Shown here piece after piece: positions 10,248 through 18,772 of a DNA stretch of 64,000 nt. The stretch lies in contig NZ_CP091975.1 in the NCBI RefSeq assembly GCF_029016285.1, positions 2,604,001-2,668,000 on the forward strand. Direction: 5' to 3'. The position numbers and the translations under genes are program-made. Below the pieces are notes generated by a model that saw only the letters and a list, made by a program, of their open reading frames with translations, ran no database searches and was not told where the DNA came from. Position 1 is the first letter of the stretch, and every line of letters starts with the position of its first letter. Source of the DNA: Vibrio sp. DW001 (lineage in GTDB: Bacteria > Pseudomonadota > Gammaproteobacteria > Enterobacterales > Vibrionaceae).

Positions 10248-11087
10248 ATGAAGTTAAAAGTTATTAATAATGCTGATGATTTTGGTTATTCAAATTCGGT
10301 CAATTATGGAATTATTGATGCTCATAGAGATGGCGTTTTAACATCAACCACGATCATGGCCAATATGCCAGGATTTGACCATGCGGTAAAAATAGCTAAA
10401 GAATACCCCTGCCTGGGAATCGGAGTTCACTGTACTTTAACGTGTGGACGTCCGTTACTAAATAGTCATAAAACATTGGTAAATAGTAGTGGGTATTTTC
10501 ATACATTATCGAACTACAAAAAGGACTCATTTAGAGTAGACAGTAATGAAGTTTATGCGGAATTTAAATCTCAAATTGAAATGGTAATTCTTTCTGGAAT
10601 TGAACCTACACATCTAGATTCTCATCATCACATTCATCATTACAAAGACAACATGAAGATTATAATTCAGTTGGCCAAAGAGTATAACTTACCAGTGAGA
10701 AATTCAAACACCGAAGAACTAAAGAAACAAGGTACAAAAGTTAAGTACGTGTTAGAAACGGCTAAAATAGGTAGCACAGTGTTCGAGGACAATAAAATTA
10801 AATGTAATGACGTATTGATTGGTCCATATATAAGGCGAGAGAATAAAATTAAGAATAGTAAGGATTTAGAACAGGCAATCGTAGATGAAATAATAGAATC
10901 TTTGGAAGAAAGTAAAGGTCTAAATGTGGTTGAAGTCATGTGGCATCCGGCATACATGGATAAATCAATCATGGAAAGCTCAAGCCTAAATATATCTCGA
11001 ATATATGAATTACAAGCTTTACTTAATGAAGACCTTAGAAAGTATCTATCAATTCATTGCAATTTATGTACATTTAGAGAAATTTAA
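10248..11087 (+). CDS. ChbG/YdjC-family carbohydrate deacetylase
   Basis: The 279-aa YdjC-fold metal hydrolase removes an N-acetyl group from amino-sugar disaccharides such as chitobiose(-6-P). NADDFGYS carries the catalytic and metal Asp, and HLDSHHHIHHY supplies the metal histidines; GIGVHCTLTCGRPL completes the site. A GAAGGAA ribosome site precedes the ATG. It is followed after 11 bp by the PTS gene, so the two are co-transcribed. In the E. coli chb operon ChbG acts on the phosphorylated PTS product before the GH4 enzyme; the same logic is expected here. Confidence 0.85.
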   Translation: MKLKVINNADDFGYSNSVNYGIIDAHRDGVLTSTTIMANMPGFDHAVKIAKEYPCLGIGVHCTLTCGRPLLNSHKTLVNSSGYFHTLSNYKKDSFRVDSNEVYAEFKSQIEMVILSGIEPTHLDSHHHIHHYKDNMKIIIQLAKEYNLPVRNSNTEELKKQGTKVKYVLETAKIGSTVFEDNKIKCNDVLIGPYIRRENKIKNSKDLEQAIVDEIIESLEESKGLNVVEVMWHPAYMDKSIMESSSLNISRIYELQALLNEDLRKYLSIHCNLCTFREI

Positions 11088-11098
11088 GGAACTAACGC

Positions 11099-12529
11099 AT
11101 GGCGTATACACTTAATGATTTTAAAAATCAACTTTCAAAACTTGGTAGGGCAATGCTTATCCCTATAGCAGCGCAACCTATCGCAGGTTTACTTGCCAGA
11201 TTTGGACATACTGATTTATTGGATATACAGATATTATTAATAGCCGCTAATGTCATATTTGGAAATATAGATATGCTATTTGCAATTGGCGCCGTAGTCG
11301 CATTTGCAAAAACAAAAGACAAAACCACATCTATTCTAGCGGCGATCATATCATTAATGATATTTAAGAAATCTCTTGAATATGTGAATCCAGACCTAAA
11401 TATGGGTGTTTTTGCAGGTATTATTATTGGCGTACTAACTGCGATATTATATAATCATAGCAGAGAATGGAAGACACCTAACATGTTCTCGTTTTTTACG
11501 GGTGAGAAATTTGTAGTCACACTAGGACCATTGCTAGCAGTGCCTCTGGGCATACTGTTTGCTCAATTTTGGGCACCGATTGAGCATGGACTTAATAACT
11601 TAGCTATCTTGATTACTCTATCAGGGGCGATTGGAATATTTTTATTTGGTGTCTTAAATAGACTTTTAATTCCGGTTGGCTTACATCATGTTTTAAATTC
11701 GTACATCTTCTTTGAAGTCGGCAGTTTCACGACATCTACAGGTACTGTAGTAACGGGTGAAATACCTAGGTTTCTATCTGGAGACCCCACGGCTGGCGGT
11801 ATATTAGCGATGTTTTTTGTTGTAATGATGTTTGGATTGCCTGGCGCTGCTTTAGCTATGTACCACACAGCTAAACCGACTAAAAAGAAAGAAGCAAAAG
11901 CAGCATATGGTTCGGGTGCAGTTACGTCCTTTGTCACTGGAATTACAGAACCTTTAGAATTCATGTTTATGTTCCTGGCACCTCAATTATACCTTATCCA
12001 TGCCCTTTTAACAGGTACTGCTGGCGTTATATTATATTTTTTCAATGTTAAACTTGGCATTTCGTTTGGCTTCTGCATTATTGATTATGGGTTAAACTAT
12101 AATTTGGGTACTAATAGTTGGATAATTTTACCTGTAGGCCTAGTCTATTTTCTCGTTTATTACTTTACGTTTAAGTTAGTTATAGAAAGGAGAGACTACA
12201 AAATATTTGGAAGAGAGGATGATACCGTAAACTTCGATGAGAATGTCAGTAAGGAAGAATATGAAATTAGGTTAAATCATGACAACTACCAATATATGTC
12301 CAAAAAAATAATGCAATACATTGGAGGTAAGGACAATATTGTGGATGCAGAATGCTGCGTTACTAGATTGAGATTAGAATTACATGATGGTTCTTTAGTT
12401 GACGCAGAGAGCATAAAAAAGACAGGAGCGAAAGCAGTAGTCAAAGTCAGTGACACTTCAATCCAAGTAGTTATTGGCACTGACGTAGGAAAGGTCATGA
12501 AAGAATTAAATAAATTATTAGACATGTAA
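11099..12529 (+). CDS. PTS EIIBC, glucose/glucoside superfamily
   Basis: A 476-aa fused permease. The IIC domain (residues 1-375) starts with LGRAMLIPIAAQPIAGLLARFG and includes FVTGITEPLEFMFMF, the substrate-binding signature of the glucose-superfamily IIC. The IIB domain (about 400-476) has the phosphorylatable cysteine in ECCVTRLRLEL. There is no IIA domain; phosphate presumably comes from a separate EIIA such as Crr. The closest match in style is the MalX/NagE branch. It is co-transcribed with the deacetylase; the specific sugar is inferred only. Confidence 0.88.
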   Translation: MAYTLNDFKNQLSKLGRAMLIPIAAQPIAGLLARFGHTDLLDIQILLIAANVIFGNIDMLFAIGAVVAFAKTKDKTTSILAAIISLMIFKKSLEYVNPDLNMGVFAGIIIGVLTAILYNHSREWKTPNMFSFFTGEKFVVTLGPLLAVPLGILFAQFWAPIEHGLNNLAILITLSGAIGIFLFGVLNRLLIPVGLHHVLNSYIFFEVGSFTTSTGTVVTGEIPRFLSGDPTAGGILAMFFVVMMFGLPGAALAMYHTAKPTKKKEAKAAYGSGAVTSFVTGITEPLEFMFMFLAPQLYLIHALLTGTAGVILYFFNVKLGISFGFCIIDYGLNYNLGTNSWIILPVGLVYFLVYYFTFKLVIERRDYKIFGREDDTVNFDENVSKEEYEIRLNHDNYQYMSKKIMQYIGGKDNIVDAECCVTRLRLELHDGSLVDAESIKKTGAKAVVKVSDTSIQVVIGTDVGKVMKELNKLLDM

Positions 12530-12925
12530 CTTCGCCTAAAATTAACTCACCCATACACTCACTTAATAATCTTACTACAATGGTTAAAGTAAAAATATTC
12601 ACACACCAATAATACAAGAGTAATATTTGGTTAAAGGTTAGATTTAATAATACACTATCCTGTATTTAAGTTTATTTACCACAATTTAGTACTGATAACA
12701 TTAATTCATCATCAATATACTTTAATTTCTACGGGATATTACTTTTCCATTTTTATATTTTATCCACCAATTGAATTTTTTTGATATTCTTACATTAACT
12801 AAAATCTGGTTCGACATTACATTTAATGTATGACTTCAAAAAATCAGACATAACAATCAAAATAACTGTTATGTCTGATTTCTGTCCGATATATTTTCAA
12901 ACCCTCTTACAATAAGGAGCAAATA
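12530..12925. other. Intergenic region before the GH4 gene
   Basis: A 396-bp very AT-rich stretch separates the PTS gene from the GH4 gene, so the latter has its own promoter or lies behind an attenuator. The only structure I see is the strong palindrome at 12841-12881. No gene found. Confidence 0.5.
12841..12881. promoter_or_regulatory. 14-bp inverted repeat AAATCAGACATAAC / GTTATGTCTGATTT
   Basis: The two arms (12841-12854 and 12868-12881) are perfectly complementary, with a 13-bp spacer containing another ATAAC. The repeat sits 45 bp upstream of the GH4 start. It could be an operator of the local GntR regulator, since it shares ATAAC with the boxes at 10031-10100, or a transcription terminator of the PTS operon, since TTTC follows. 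I favour the operator. Confidence 0.5.
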
Positions 12926-14251
12926 ATGAACAACTCATTCGCAATTACAATCGCCGGAGGTGGTAGTACCTATACTACTGGTATCGTGATGGGTCTACTA
13001 TCCCGTAGAGCCGATTTTCCTGTAGATAGCATTATGCTTTTTGACAATGATGGAGAACGTCAATCCAAAGTTTCTATTCTCGTTGAATTAATAGTTAAAG
13101 ACAGCGGGTGTGATATAAAAGTGAATCAAACGACAGATCCAAAAATTGCATTCACTGGCTGCGATTTTGTTTTGGCTCAGCTTCGATCTGGTGGACTAAG
13201 GATGCGTGAAGTTGACGAGAAGGTACCACTTACATTTGGTTGTGTTGGTCAAGAAACTTGTGGCATTGGCGGTTTTTCTTATGGCATGCGCTCAATCAAA
13301 GATATGATTGATATTGTTGAACAAGTTAATACGTACGCACCTCAGGCATGGATACTTAATTACAGTAACCCTGCATCTATCGTCGCAGAGGCGATTAATC
13401 GAGCTCACCCTGATGCCAAGATATTAAATATTTGTGATATGCCACTTAGTATCGAACGTTCAATTGCAGAGGCGATAAATGTTGATGTAAAAGACCTAGA
13501 ATGTGACTATTTTGGTCTTAATCATTTTGGTTGGTGGACACATATTTGGAACAAGAATACGGGCGAAGATTTACTTCCTAAGATACTTGAATTAACTCGT
13601 ACCTCTGGTATTACTCAAGACAGCAGCGAAAATTCAGATGACTCTTGGGCCGCCACATTCAAAATGCTGACAAATATAACAACTGATTTTCCAGATCTGT
13701 TGCCCAATACCTACCTTCAGTATTATTTGTACCCTGATGAAATTGTCGCTAAGTCAAACCCTGAATATACACGAGCTAATCAAGTGATGGACGGACGTGA
13801 AGCCAATGTTTTCAATGCGGCTAAGGTAGCACTTGCAGAAGGTTCCTTGAAAAATACTGACCTTAGGTTGGGCGTGCATGGTGAGTTCATCGTTGATGTT
13901 GCTCGCTCAATAGCAATGAATGAGAAAAATCGTTTTCTTATCATTGTTCAGAATAATGGCGCCATTCCGAACATGCGCTCTGATGCAATGGTTGAGATCC
14001 CATGTTATGTTGGCGCTAGAGGACCTGAACCAATTCGCTTCAAAAAAGACATCCCCACTTTCCAAAAAGGGTTAATGGAGAACCAGTGCGCAGCTGAAAA
14101 GCTACTTGTAGATGCATTCTTCGAACAATCGTACGAAAAAGCTCTGCAAGCATTTACGCTTAACCGCACTGTGCCTTCAGCAACTGTTGCCAAAAAGTTA
14201 CTTGATGCTGTAATCAAAGCTAACGGAGATCAGTTCCCTCCATTGAATTAA
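12926..14251 (+). CDS. GH4 phospho-glycosidase, CDMP type (GlvA-like)
   Basis: The 441-aa NAD+ and Mn2+-dependent hydrolase of glycoside hydrolase family 4 cleaves 6-phospho-disaccharides. IAGGGSTYTTGIVMGLL is the NAD fold start; CVGQETCGIGGFSYGMRSI and NYSNPASIVAEA are family blocks. The metal-site motif reads ICDMP, the form characteristic of 6-phospho-alpha-glucosidases (GlvA/MalA), whereas 6-phospho-beta-glucosidases (CelF/ChbF) have CN(V/I)P. The length matches GlvA exactly. AAGGAG precedes the ATG. It acts after the adjacent PTS and deacetylase. Confidence 0.9.
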   Translation: MNNSFAITIAGGGSTYTTGIVMGLLSRRADFPVDSIMLFDNDGERQSKVSILVELIVKDSGCDIKVNQTTDPKIAFTGCDFVLAQLRSGGLRMREVDEKVPLTFGCVGQETCGIGGFSYGMRSIKDMIDIVEQVNTYAPQAWILNYSNPASIVAEAINRAHPDAKILNICDMPLSIERSIAEAINVDVKDLECDYFGLNHFGWWTHIWNKNTGEDLLPKILELTRTSGITQDSSENSDDSWAATFKMLTNITTDFPDLLPNTYLQYYLYPDEIVAKSNPEYTRANQVMDGREANVFNAAKVALAEGSLKNTDLRLGVHGEFIVDVARSIAMNEKNRFLIIVQNNGAIPNMRSDAMVEIPCYVGARGPEPIRFKKDIPTFQKGLMENQCAAEKLLVDAFFEQSYEKALQAFTLNRTVPSATVAKKLLDAVIKANGDQFPPLN

Positions 14252-14399
14252 TTGACGCCCTAAAATTAGCTGTAAGTAGCCTCCAAAAGGGGCTAGACCG
14301 ACGCATTAATAACTATCATGACGTTACTGCTCTTGAATAAAGAGCGTATGGTCGTGATATATATTGATAACGCGGTTTTTTATGACCATTCGTAGATAG

Positions 14400-14787
14400 C
14401 TAACCCTTATCAGGGCTGATTTTTAGGGCGTCTCTATTCGGATGATTCTGAATGTGGTCTTCCCAATTGATCACGTCAATTTCATACACTACCTTGCCGC
14501 GTACGCTTTCCCCTGCGGCATGCATTGCTGACTTAGAGCCAGTAATAAGTGGATGCCACTTAGGTAGAGGTTTGCCTTCCGCAAGTATTCGGTAGGAGCA
14601 CGTTTCTGGTAACCAATTAAACTCAGAAATCTTATCCCTGCTTAATTTAAGGCACTCTTCTCCAGATTCAAAACGGTTTGGATAATCTTTGCAGCTACAG
14701 CTCTTACTGTTAAGCCAACTGCATGCGACGTTGGTGTAGTAAACTTGATCGGTGTCTTCATCCATCAATTTGTGTAGACAACATTTT
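14400..14787 (-). pseudogene. ycgN: 5'-truncated ycgN (UPF0260) copy
   Basis: The frame reads [17 protein letters not shown] onward to the C-terminus and is clearly a second copy of the full ycgN at 21605-22072. Homology stops at the second cysteine pair: upstream codons read LKALWI and then hit a stop, with no start codon in frame. The first 28 or so residues, including the start and the first Cys, are therefore lost. The internal ATG at 14768 would omit the KCC cysteines. It lies in opposite orientation to the intact copy. Confidence 0.85.
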
Positions 14788-14945
14788 ATCCATAAAGCTT
14801 TTAAAGAAGTAAATTGTCAATTACTGACAGCTACTAAACTCACTATTATGAATAAAAATGCAACGTATACAGTCAGAACCCTTTTAAGTTCGACTACCTA
14901 AGGGATGGACAAAGACGATGTACAGTCACTGATTAAACCATTTTT

Positions 14946-15116
14946 CTATATATATGCCTTTGGGTTAACTCGGATACATTTAACTAGCTTAAGTAAGCCT
15001 TTTGATTCGTATTGTTCAATGCATTCATTACTATCACAAAAAACAACTATTGCTTTTTTTCCATTTAGCTTTGAACTTGGATAAATAATGCCGTCTACTT
15101 TTTGCTTATCTAAAGT
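14946..15116 (-). pseudogene. C-terminal gene fragment cut by IS6, possibly RES domain
   Basis: About 57 codons (DGIIYPSSKLNGKKAIVVFC ... LVKCIRVNPKAYI) remain; upstream the frame runs straight into the IS6 terminal repeat at 15117. The DGIIYPS...VVFC pattern resembles the C-terminal part of RES-domain proteins (NAD+-degrading toxins), but the fragment is too short to be certain. It is non-functional in any case. Confidence 0.4.
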
Positions 15117-15898
15117 GGGTACTGTCAAGTTAACTAAATCGAGTCGCCGTTTCCCAGTAGCTCACCTCTTAACTAGTGGTAATATTACGCCATGCAGCAA
15201 AGGCTTCTGTTCTACGACTTTTGTAAAATTCGTCTTTGCATAAATACCTTTGTGAATTAAAAACAATATAAACCAACGAAAACATGCAGAGGAAACGCTG
15301 CGCATGTGCCCTGCTTTTGAATTTTCGCATTTGCCGCTCTCTCACTCTTGTTGGTTCGTGGGAACTTTCACACCGAGTATTGTGATACTTGCTATTGTCG
15401 TGAATTGATTCTGGAACAAGCTCCCTGTGAGCAACATTATAACTGCGAAGTTTATCTGTCACTATTTTCCAAGGGCTAACTCCTTGATTGCGAGTTAATA
15501 ACCGTTTAAAGAAACGCTTTGCCGCTTTTCCATCTCTTCTTTCTGCACAAGGATATCGATAACATCGCCATCCTGATCTACTGCTCGCCAGAGATAATAA
15601 CGCTCACCACGAATGTTGATAAACACCTCGTCCATGAACCACGTATCACCAAATCGACCGGCGTTTTTCTTCAAACGCTTGCTATAGATACGCCCGAATT
15701 TGTTGCACCAATATCGAATCGTTTCGTAACTTACTGTGATGCCTCGTTCCGTTAGAAGGTCTTCTACATCCCTAAAACTCAAGCTAAAACGATAGTACAA
15801 CCAGACGGTATGTTGGATGATATCAGGAGGAATTCGATGTCTTTTATCTATGTTCATATTGGAATACTGCCATAGCATCGATTAACTTGACAGTACCC
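15117..15898. mobile_element. IS6-family insertion sequence, 782 bp
   Basis: Terminal inverted repeats GGGTACTGTCAAGTTAA (15117-15133) and TTAACTTGACAGTACCC (15882-15898) are perfect over 17 bp and bound a frameshifted IS6-type transposase. The flanking 8-mers (TCTAAAGT and TTGTGTTT) differ, so there is no target duplication; this copy probably arose by, or took part in, recombination between IS copies. It truncates the RES-like fragment. Confidence 0.85.
15169..15878 (-). pseudogene. IS6-family transposase, frameshifted
   Basis: The 5' part (15495-15878) has the typical start IPPDIIQHTVWLYYRFSLSFRDVEDLL and the first catalytic Asp in TWFMDEVFI. The 3' part (15169-15462) supplies VTDKLRSYNVAHRELVPES and the glutamate-bearing helix. 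They are joined in a different frame: reading one frame over near 15540 restores RRDGKAAKRFFKRLLTRNQG, so a single-base indel separates them. The enzyme is inactive unless frameshifting occurs. Confidence 0.85.
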
Positions 15899-15993
15899 TT
15901 GTGTTTTTAGGTGTGCTGAATTAGAGTTGGACAAAACTTTGTCAGAAATATTACTAAATTAGGATGTAACGGATTAATTGAAGTCTGGGAAAG

Positions 15994-16040
15994 TAACGCC
16001 CGCCTTAATTGCGTAGCAAGTTGGCAGGCGCTTGTTAGGC
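15994..16040 (-). repeat. Integron attC site 1, short
   Basis: On the minus strand the site begins GCCTAACAAGCGCC and ends GGCGGGCGTTA. Outer GCCTAAC...GTTA and inner GCGCC/GGCGGGC arms are complementary, giving the attC hairpin with a short loop. It starts four bases after the stop of the cyclase-like gene, in the correct cassette orientation. Confidence 0.75.
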
Positions 16041-16043
16041 AAT

Positions 16044-16823
16044 TTATAATGTTGTGCTAAATGTCATTTGGTCATCTTTCAAGCAACAGCTTAGATTGGT
16101 AACATATTCTTTGAACCAAATTAATTTTTTAGTGACTCGCTCGTCATCTCGGTATGCAATTAGATCGCCTCCAATTTTATTTAGTAATACTTCTTTTACC
16201 ATATCAATAGAAATTTCTTCACCATCATATGAAAGCGTTCTCTCCATCTCAATATGATAGAAAATATTGAGAAAGTATTTATCGTCTAATTTATTTACTA
16301 TTCTCGCAACTCTATTGCTTGTTATGTTATTAAGCATAATAAAAGATGAATCACTCAGAATTTTCGATTCAAATTCATATTGAATTCTGCCGAGTTCATC
16401 ACCCAACATAACTTGAGGGTATATAGCTTCTTTAGATTCTATTTCATATGCCCTATCAACAGCAGGCCCAAAACAACCATCGTCATCAACAAATGCATCA
16501 CCATATGTAACACCACCTCTCACCAAATATCCTTTACTCATGATTTTAGTCAGTAGTATTGATGTATTGTAAAGCGCTACTTGAATTAATTTCCCTTCAT
16601 CTTTTCTTTGCTCGTCTATCCCTTCCTTATAGTAATAGACAATATAAGCACAGTCAGAGAAGCTAAAAAGTTTCCTTTCGTACGCTACATGAGATAGATT
16701 TTCAGAGTTTTGTCTATTCTGGCTTTCTTTGATGCTGGAGTGAAAAAGCGAATGAATTTCGTATTTTTGATCAAAATCCCTCATCTCTTTTGAACCTAAA
16801 ACATCAATAAAAATAACCACCAT
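16044..16823 (-). CDS. Class III nucleotide-cyclase-like protein in integron cassette
   Basis: The 259-aa product from the ATG at 16823 begins MVVIFIDVLGSKEM, resembling the first metal-Asp strand of class III adenylate/guanylate cyclase domains. FSFSDCAYIVYYY (about residue 53) resembles the second strand, and GYLVRGGVTYGDAFV (about 100) and GPAVDRAYEIES fit the remainder of the fold. A TTG at 16838 after AGGAAG is an alternative start; the longer open frame to 16910 runs into the upstream attC and is rejected. Activity cannot be judged; related domains make cAMP, cGMP or, in Pycsar defence, cyclic pyrimidines. Single gene of a cassette. Confidence 0.6.
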   Translation of the reverse strand: MVVIFIDVLGSKEMRDFDQKYEIHSLFHSSIKESQNRQNSENLSHVAYERKLFSFSDCAYIVYYYKEGIDEQRKDEGKLIQVALYNTSILLTKIMSKGYLVRGGVTYGDAFVDDDGCFGPAVDRAYEIESKEAIYPQVMLGDELGRIQYEFESKILSDSSFIMLNNITSNRVARIVNKLDDKYFLNIFYHIEMERTLSYDGEEISIDMVKEVLLNKIGGDLIAYRDDERVTKKLIWFKEYVTNLSCCLKDDQMTFSTTL

Positions 16824-16868
16824 TTTTTCATATTTCAAATCGATACTTCCTATATCCAATACGTTACT

Positions 16869-16994
16869 GCCTAACGCCCAATTAAGGTGTGAATAACGCG
16901 AGCACAACACTTAATTTGACCACCGTAAACACTGAACTTAACCAAAACCCAAAATGCCAAGCGTGCTGAATCACTCTTAAATTGTTTGTTAACT
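16869..16994 (-). repeat. Integron attC site 2, VCR-like
   Basis: On the minus strand this 126-bp site runs from GTTAACAAACAATTTAAGAG to CCTTAATTGGGCGTTAGGC. The outer arms are complementary and the interior (CACGCTTGGCATTTT) resembles Vibrio repeat sequences. It overlaps the stop of the HEPN gene, as is usual in tightly packed cassettes. Confidence 0.85.
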
Positions 16995-17798
16995 TTCTTT
17001 TTTACTAAACGATTTTATAGCTTGAGCTAAATTACCTGAAGGGGTGTCTTTGTAAATATTTTCAACGATAAGCCTTGTTGTTTGAGCTGCAACTAATGAA
17101 AGTGCATAGATCACTTCCTTTAGAAACTCTCGTTCAATGACTACTTTTCGCCCTAAAATGGCGTTACTATCAGCCTCTCGGATGTACTTGCGGTCAATTT
17201 TCCCATTGTTATGAGCAACAGTATTGCGTATAGCTATAGCTTTTTTAATCGTCTCAATTTCATTTTGATGATTGGACTTAAAGTAGTTACCTAACTCAAG
17301 CTTAGCCTTATCATTAACAAATACATCAAGAGGGTTACCATAAAATATCCCGCGAATCTTTTCTTCTACCAGTCGTTCAATAATTTCAGATTTATCTTCA
17401 GAATCTAAAATAAGCCTTACTATTTTTTGCGTGTTAGTATTTGATTCATCTTTGCCAGTCGCAACCAGTTTATATGGGATATCCAAGTAAACATCGTTTA
17501 TTACATCGGTAATATAATCTTCAAATGTTAAAACCGCTTCTAATAAAGTGCGTCTGTAGTTACCTTTTCTCGACAAAGAGTCCAGAGCACCGTATATGTC
17601 ATCTTTTTTTACGACTTTAGAAGTGTCATTCCAGACTCGATCGAATATAAGTTGGGGGAAGACATCGTCTTTTATCGCATCTTTAATTTTTGGTGAATAG
17701 AAATCAATGAGACAGAATGACTCCCAAGTATCACGCTGTTCTTTTTGAAAATGTTTATATCTAACATGCAACCTAGAAACAGATTGTTTTTTATTCAT
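16989..17798 (-). CDS. HEPN-domain-like protein in integron cassette
   Basis: The 269-aa protein starts at the ATG at 17798 after GGAGAACAAC; the upstream frame to 17876 crosses attC3 and is discarded. The C-terminal third is helical and contains AIAIRNTVAHNNGKI, i.e. Arg191-Asn192 to His196, matching the R-x4-6-H active site of HEPN ribonucleases. The N-terminal half (EDYITDVINDVYLDIPYKL) is helical with no named domain. HEPN proteins frequently act as RNases in toxin-antitoxin and phage defence. No separate antitoxin gene lies in the cassette. Function inferred. Confidence 0.65.
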   Translation of the reverse strand: MNKKQSVSRLHVRYKHFQKEQRDTWESFCLIDFYSPKIKDAIKDDVFPQLIFDRVWNDTSKVVKKDDIYGALDSLSRKGNYRRTLLEAVLTFEDYITDVINDVYLDIPYKLVATGKDESNTNTQKIVRLILDSEDKSEIIERLVEEKIRGIFYGNPLDVFVNDKAKLELGNYFKSNHQNEIETIKKAIAIRNTVAHNNGKIDRKYIREADSNAILGRKVVIEREFLKEVIYALSLVAAQTTRLIVENIYKDTPSGNLAQAIKSFSKKES

Positions 17799-17863
17799 GT
17801 TGTTCTCCAAATTTTGATTGAAAGCTAACATTATTAATAACAGGCCTGCTCGTTTTTCTGCTT

Positions 17864-18000
17864 GCCTAACTTTCATTCAAGCTACCATAAATAACTGAAA
17901 TATAAAGCATATAGGTCACATTTCGCATTCAGCCATAACCTCAAAAACAAACCGAACCAAAAGTGGCACGTGTTATTGTCCCTTTGAGTTGTTTGTTAGC
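17864..18000 (-). repeat. Integron attC site 3, VCR-like
   Basis: On the minus strand it starts GCTAACAAACAACTCAAAGGG and ends TTGAATGAAAGTTAGGC. The left arm is typical of Vibrio attC; the right arm is an imperfect complement (TTGAATGAAAG against TTGAGTTGTTT). It follows directly after the stop of the third cassette gene. Confidence 0.75.
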
Positions 18001-18271
18001 ACTCAAACCCAAGCTCTTGCCGCATAGTCAATATAATCTGATTTCGTGTTTTTACTAAAGAAGAACCTAAATTGGTCATTTTAATTTTGCTCGGTGTTTC
18101 AAAATAAAAATGTCCGGAAATAAATGACTCCATCGTCATAGATGTTCTGATCTCTTCCAGCATTTGAGGTTGAAGGTTCATCATCTCTTGGTAAGTACCC
18201 CCTGCCCCCTGTGTCAGGCTAGTTGTCACTGTTAAAAATTAACCAATTAGAGGGGCGGTAACAGAGGAAAT

Positions 18272-18772
18272 ATGTCTCGTTACTCGCAAGAAAGAAAAGA
18301 AGCTGTATTGAAAAAGTTATTACCCCCACACTCACGCTCTGTGGCAGAAGTAGCAAAAGAAGAAGGCATCAGTGATGCAACACTGTATTATTGGCGAAAA
18401 CAACTTCGAGGATCAGGAGCCGTTGTGCCACTTCATACCCATTCAGAGCATTGGTCTGCGCAAACTAAATTAGCCATTGTCGCAGAAACGTTTTCTCTGA
18501 CTGAAAGCGAGTTAAGCCAGTATTGCCGTGAAAAAGGGCTGTACCCAGAAGAAGTTCAACAATGGCGCAGCGAATGTATGCAAGGTTTTATGTCTTCAAA
18601 AGAGCGTGAAGCCGAAGCAAAGAAACAAGCCAAAGCCGATAAGCATGAAATCAAAGAATTAAAGAAAGAGCTTCGTTTTAAAGAAAAAGCGTTAGCGGAA
18701 ACGGCCGCGTTGTTGGTGTTAAGAAAAAAGCTGAAAGCCTTTCACGGGGAAGAGCCAGAGGACGATTTGTAG
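18272..18772 (+). CDS. IS3-family transposase OrfA
   Basis: The 166-aa protein has an N-terminal helix-turn-helix (SVAEVAKEEGISDATLYYWRKQL) that binds the IS ends, a second HTH-like segment around 75-110, and a C-terminal leucine-rich coiled coil (EIKELKKELRFKEKALAETAALL) for multimerisation. It ends in TAG; unusually, OrfB continues in the same frame directly after this amber codon. Confidence 0.9.
   Translation: MSRYSQERKEAVLKKLLPPHSRSVAEVAKEEGISDATLYYWRKQLRGSGAVVPLHTHSEHWSAQTKLAIVAETFSLTESELSQYCREKGLYPEEVQQWRSECMQGFMSSKEREAEAKKQAKADKHEIKELKKELRFKEKALAETAALLVLRKKLKAFHGEEPEDDL

Noticed and set aside
16824..16910. N-terminal extension of the cyclase-like protein
   Set aside because: It crosses the attC site, so it cannot belong to the cassette gene as designed.
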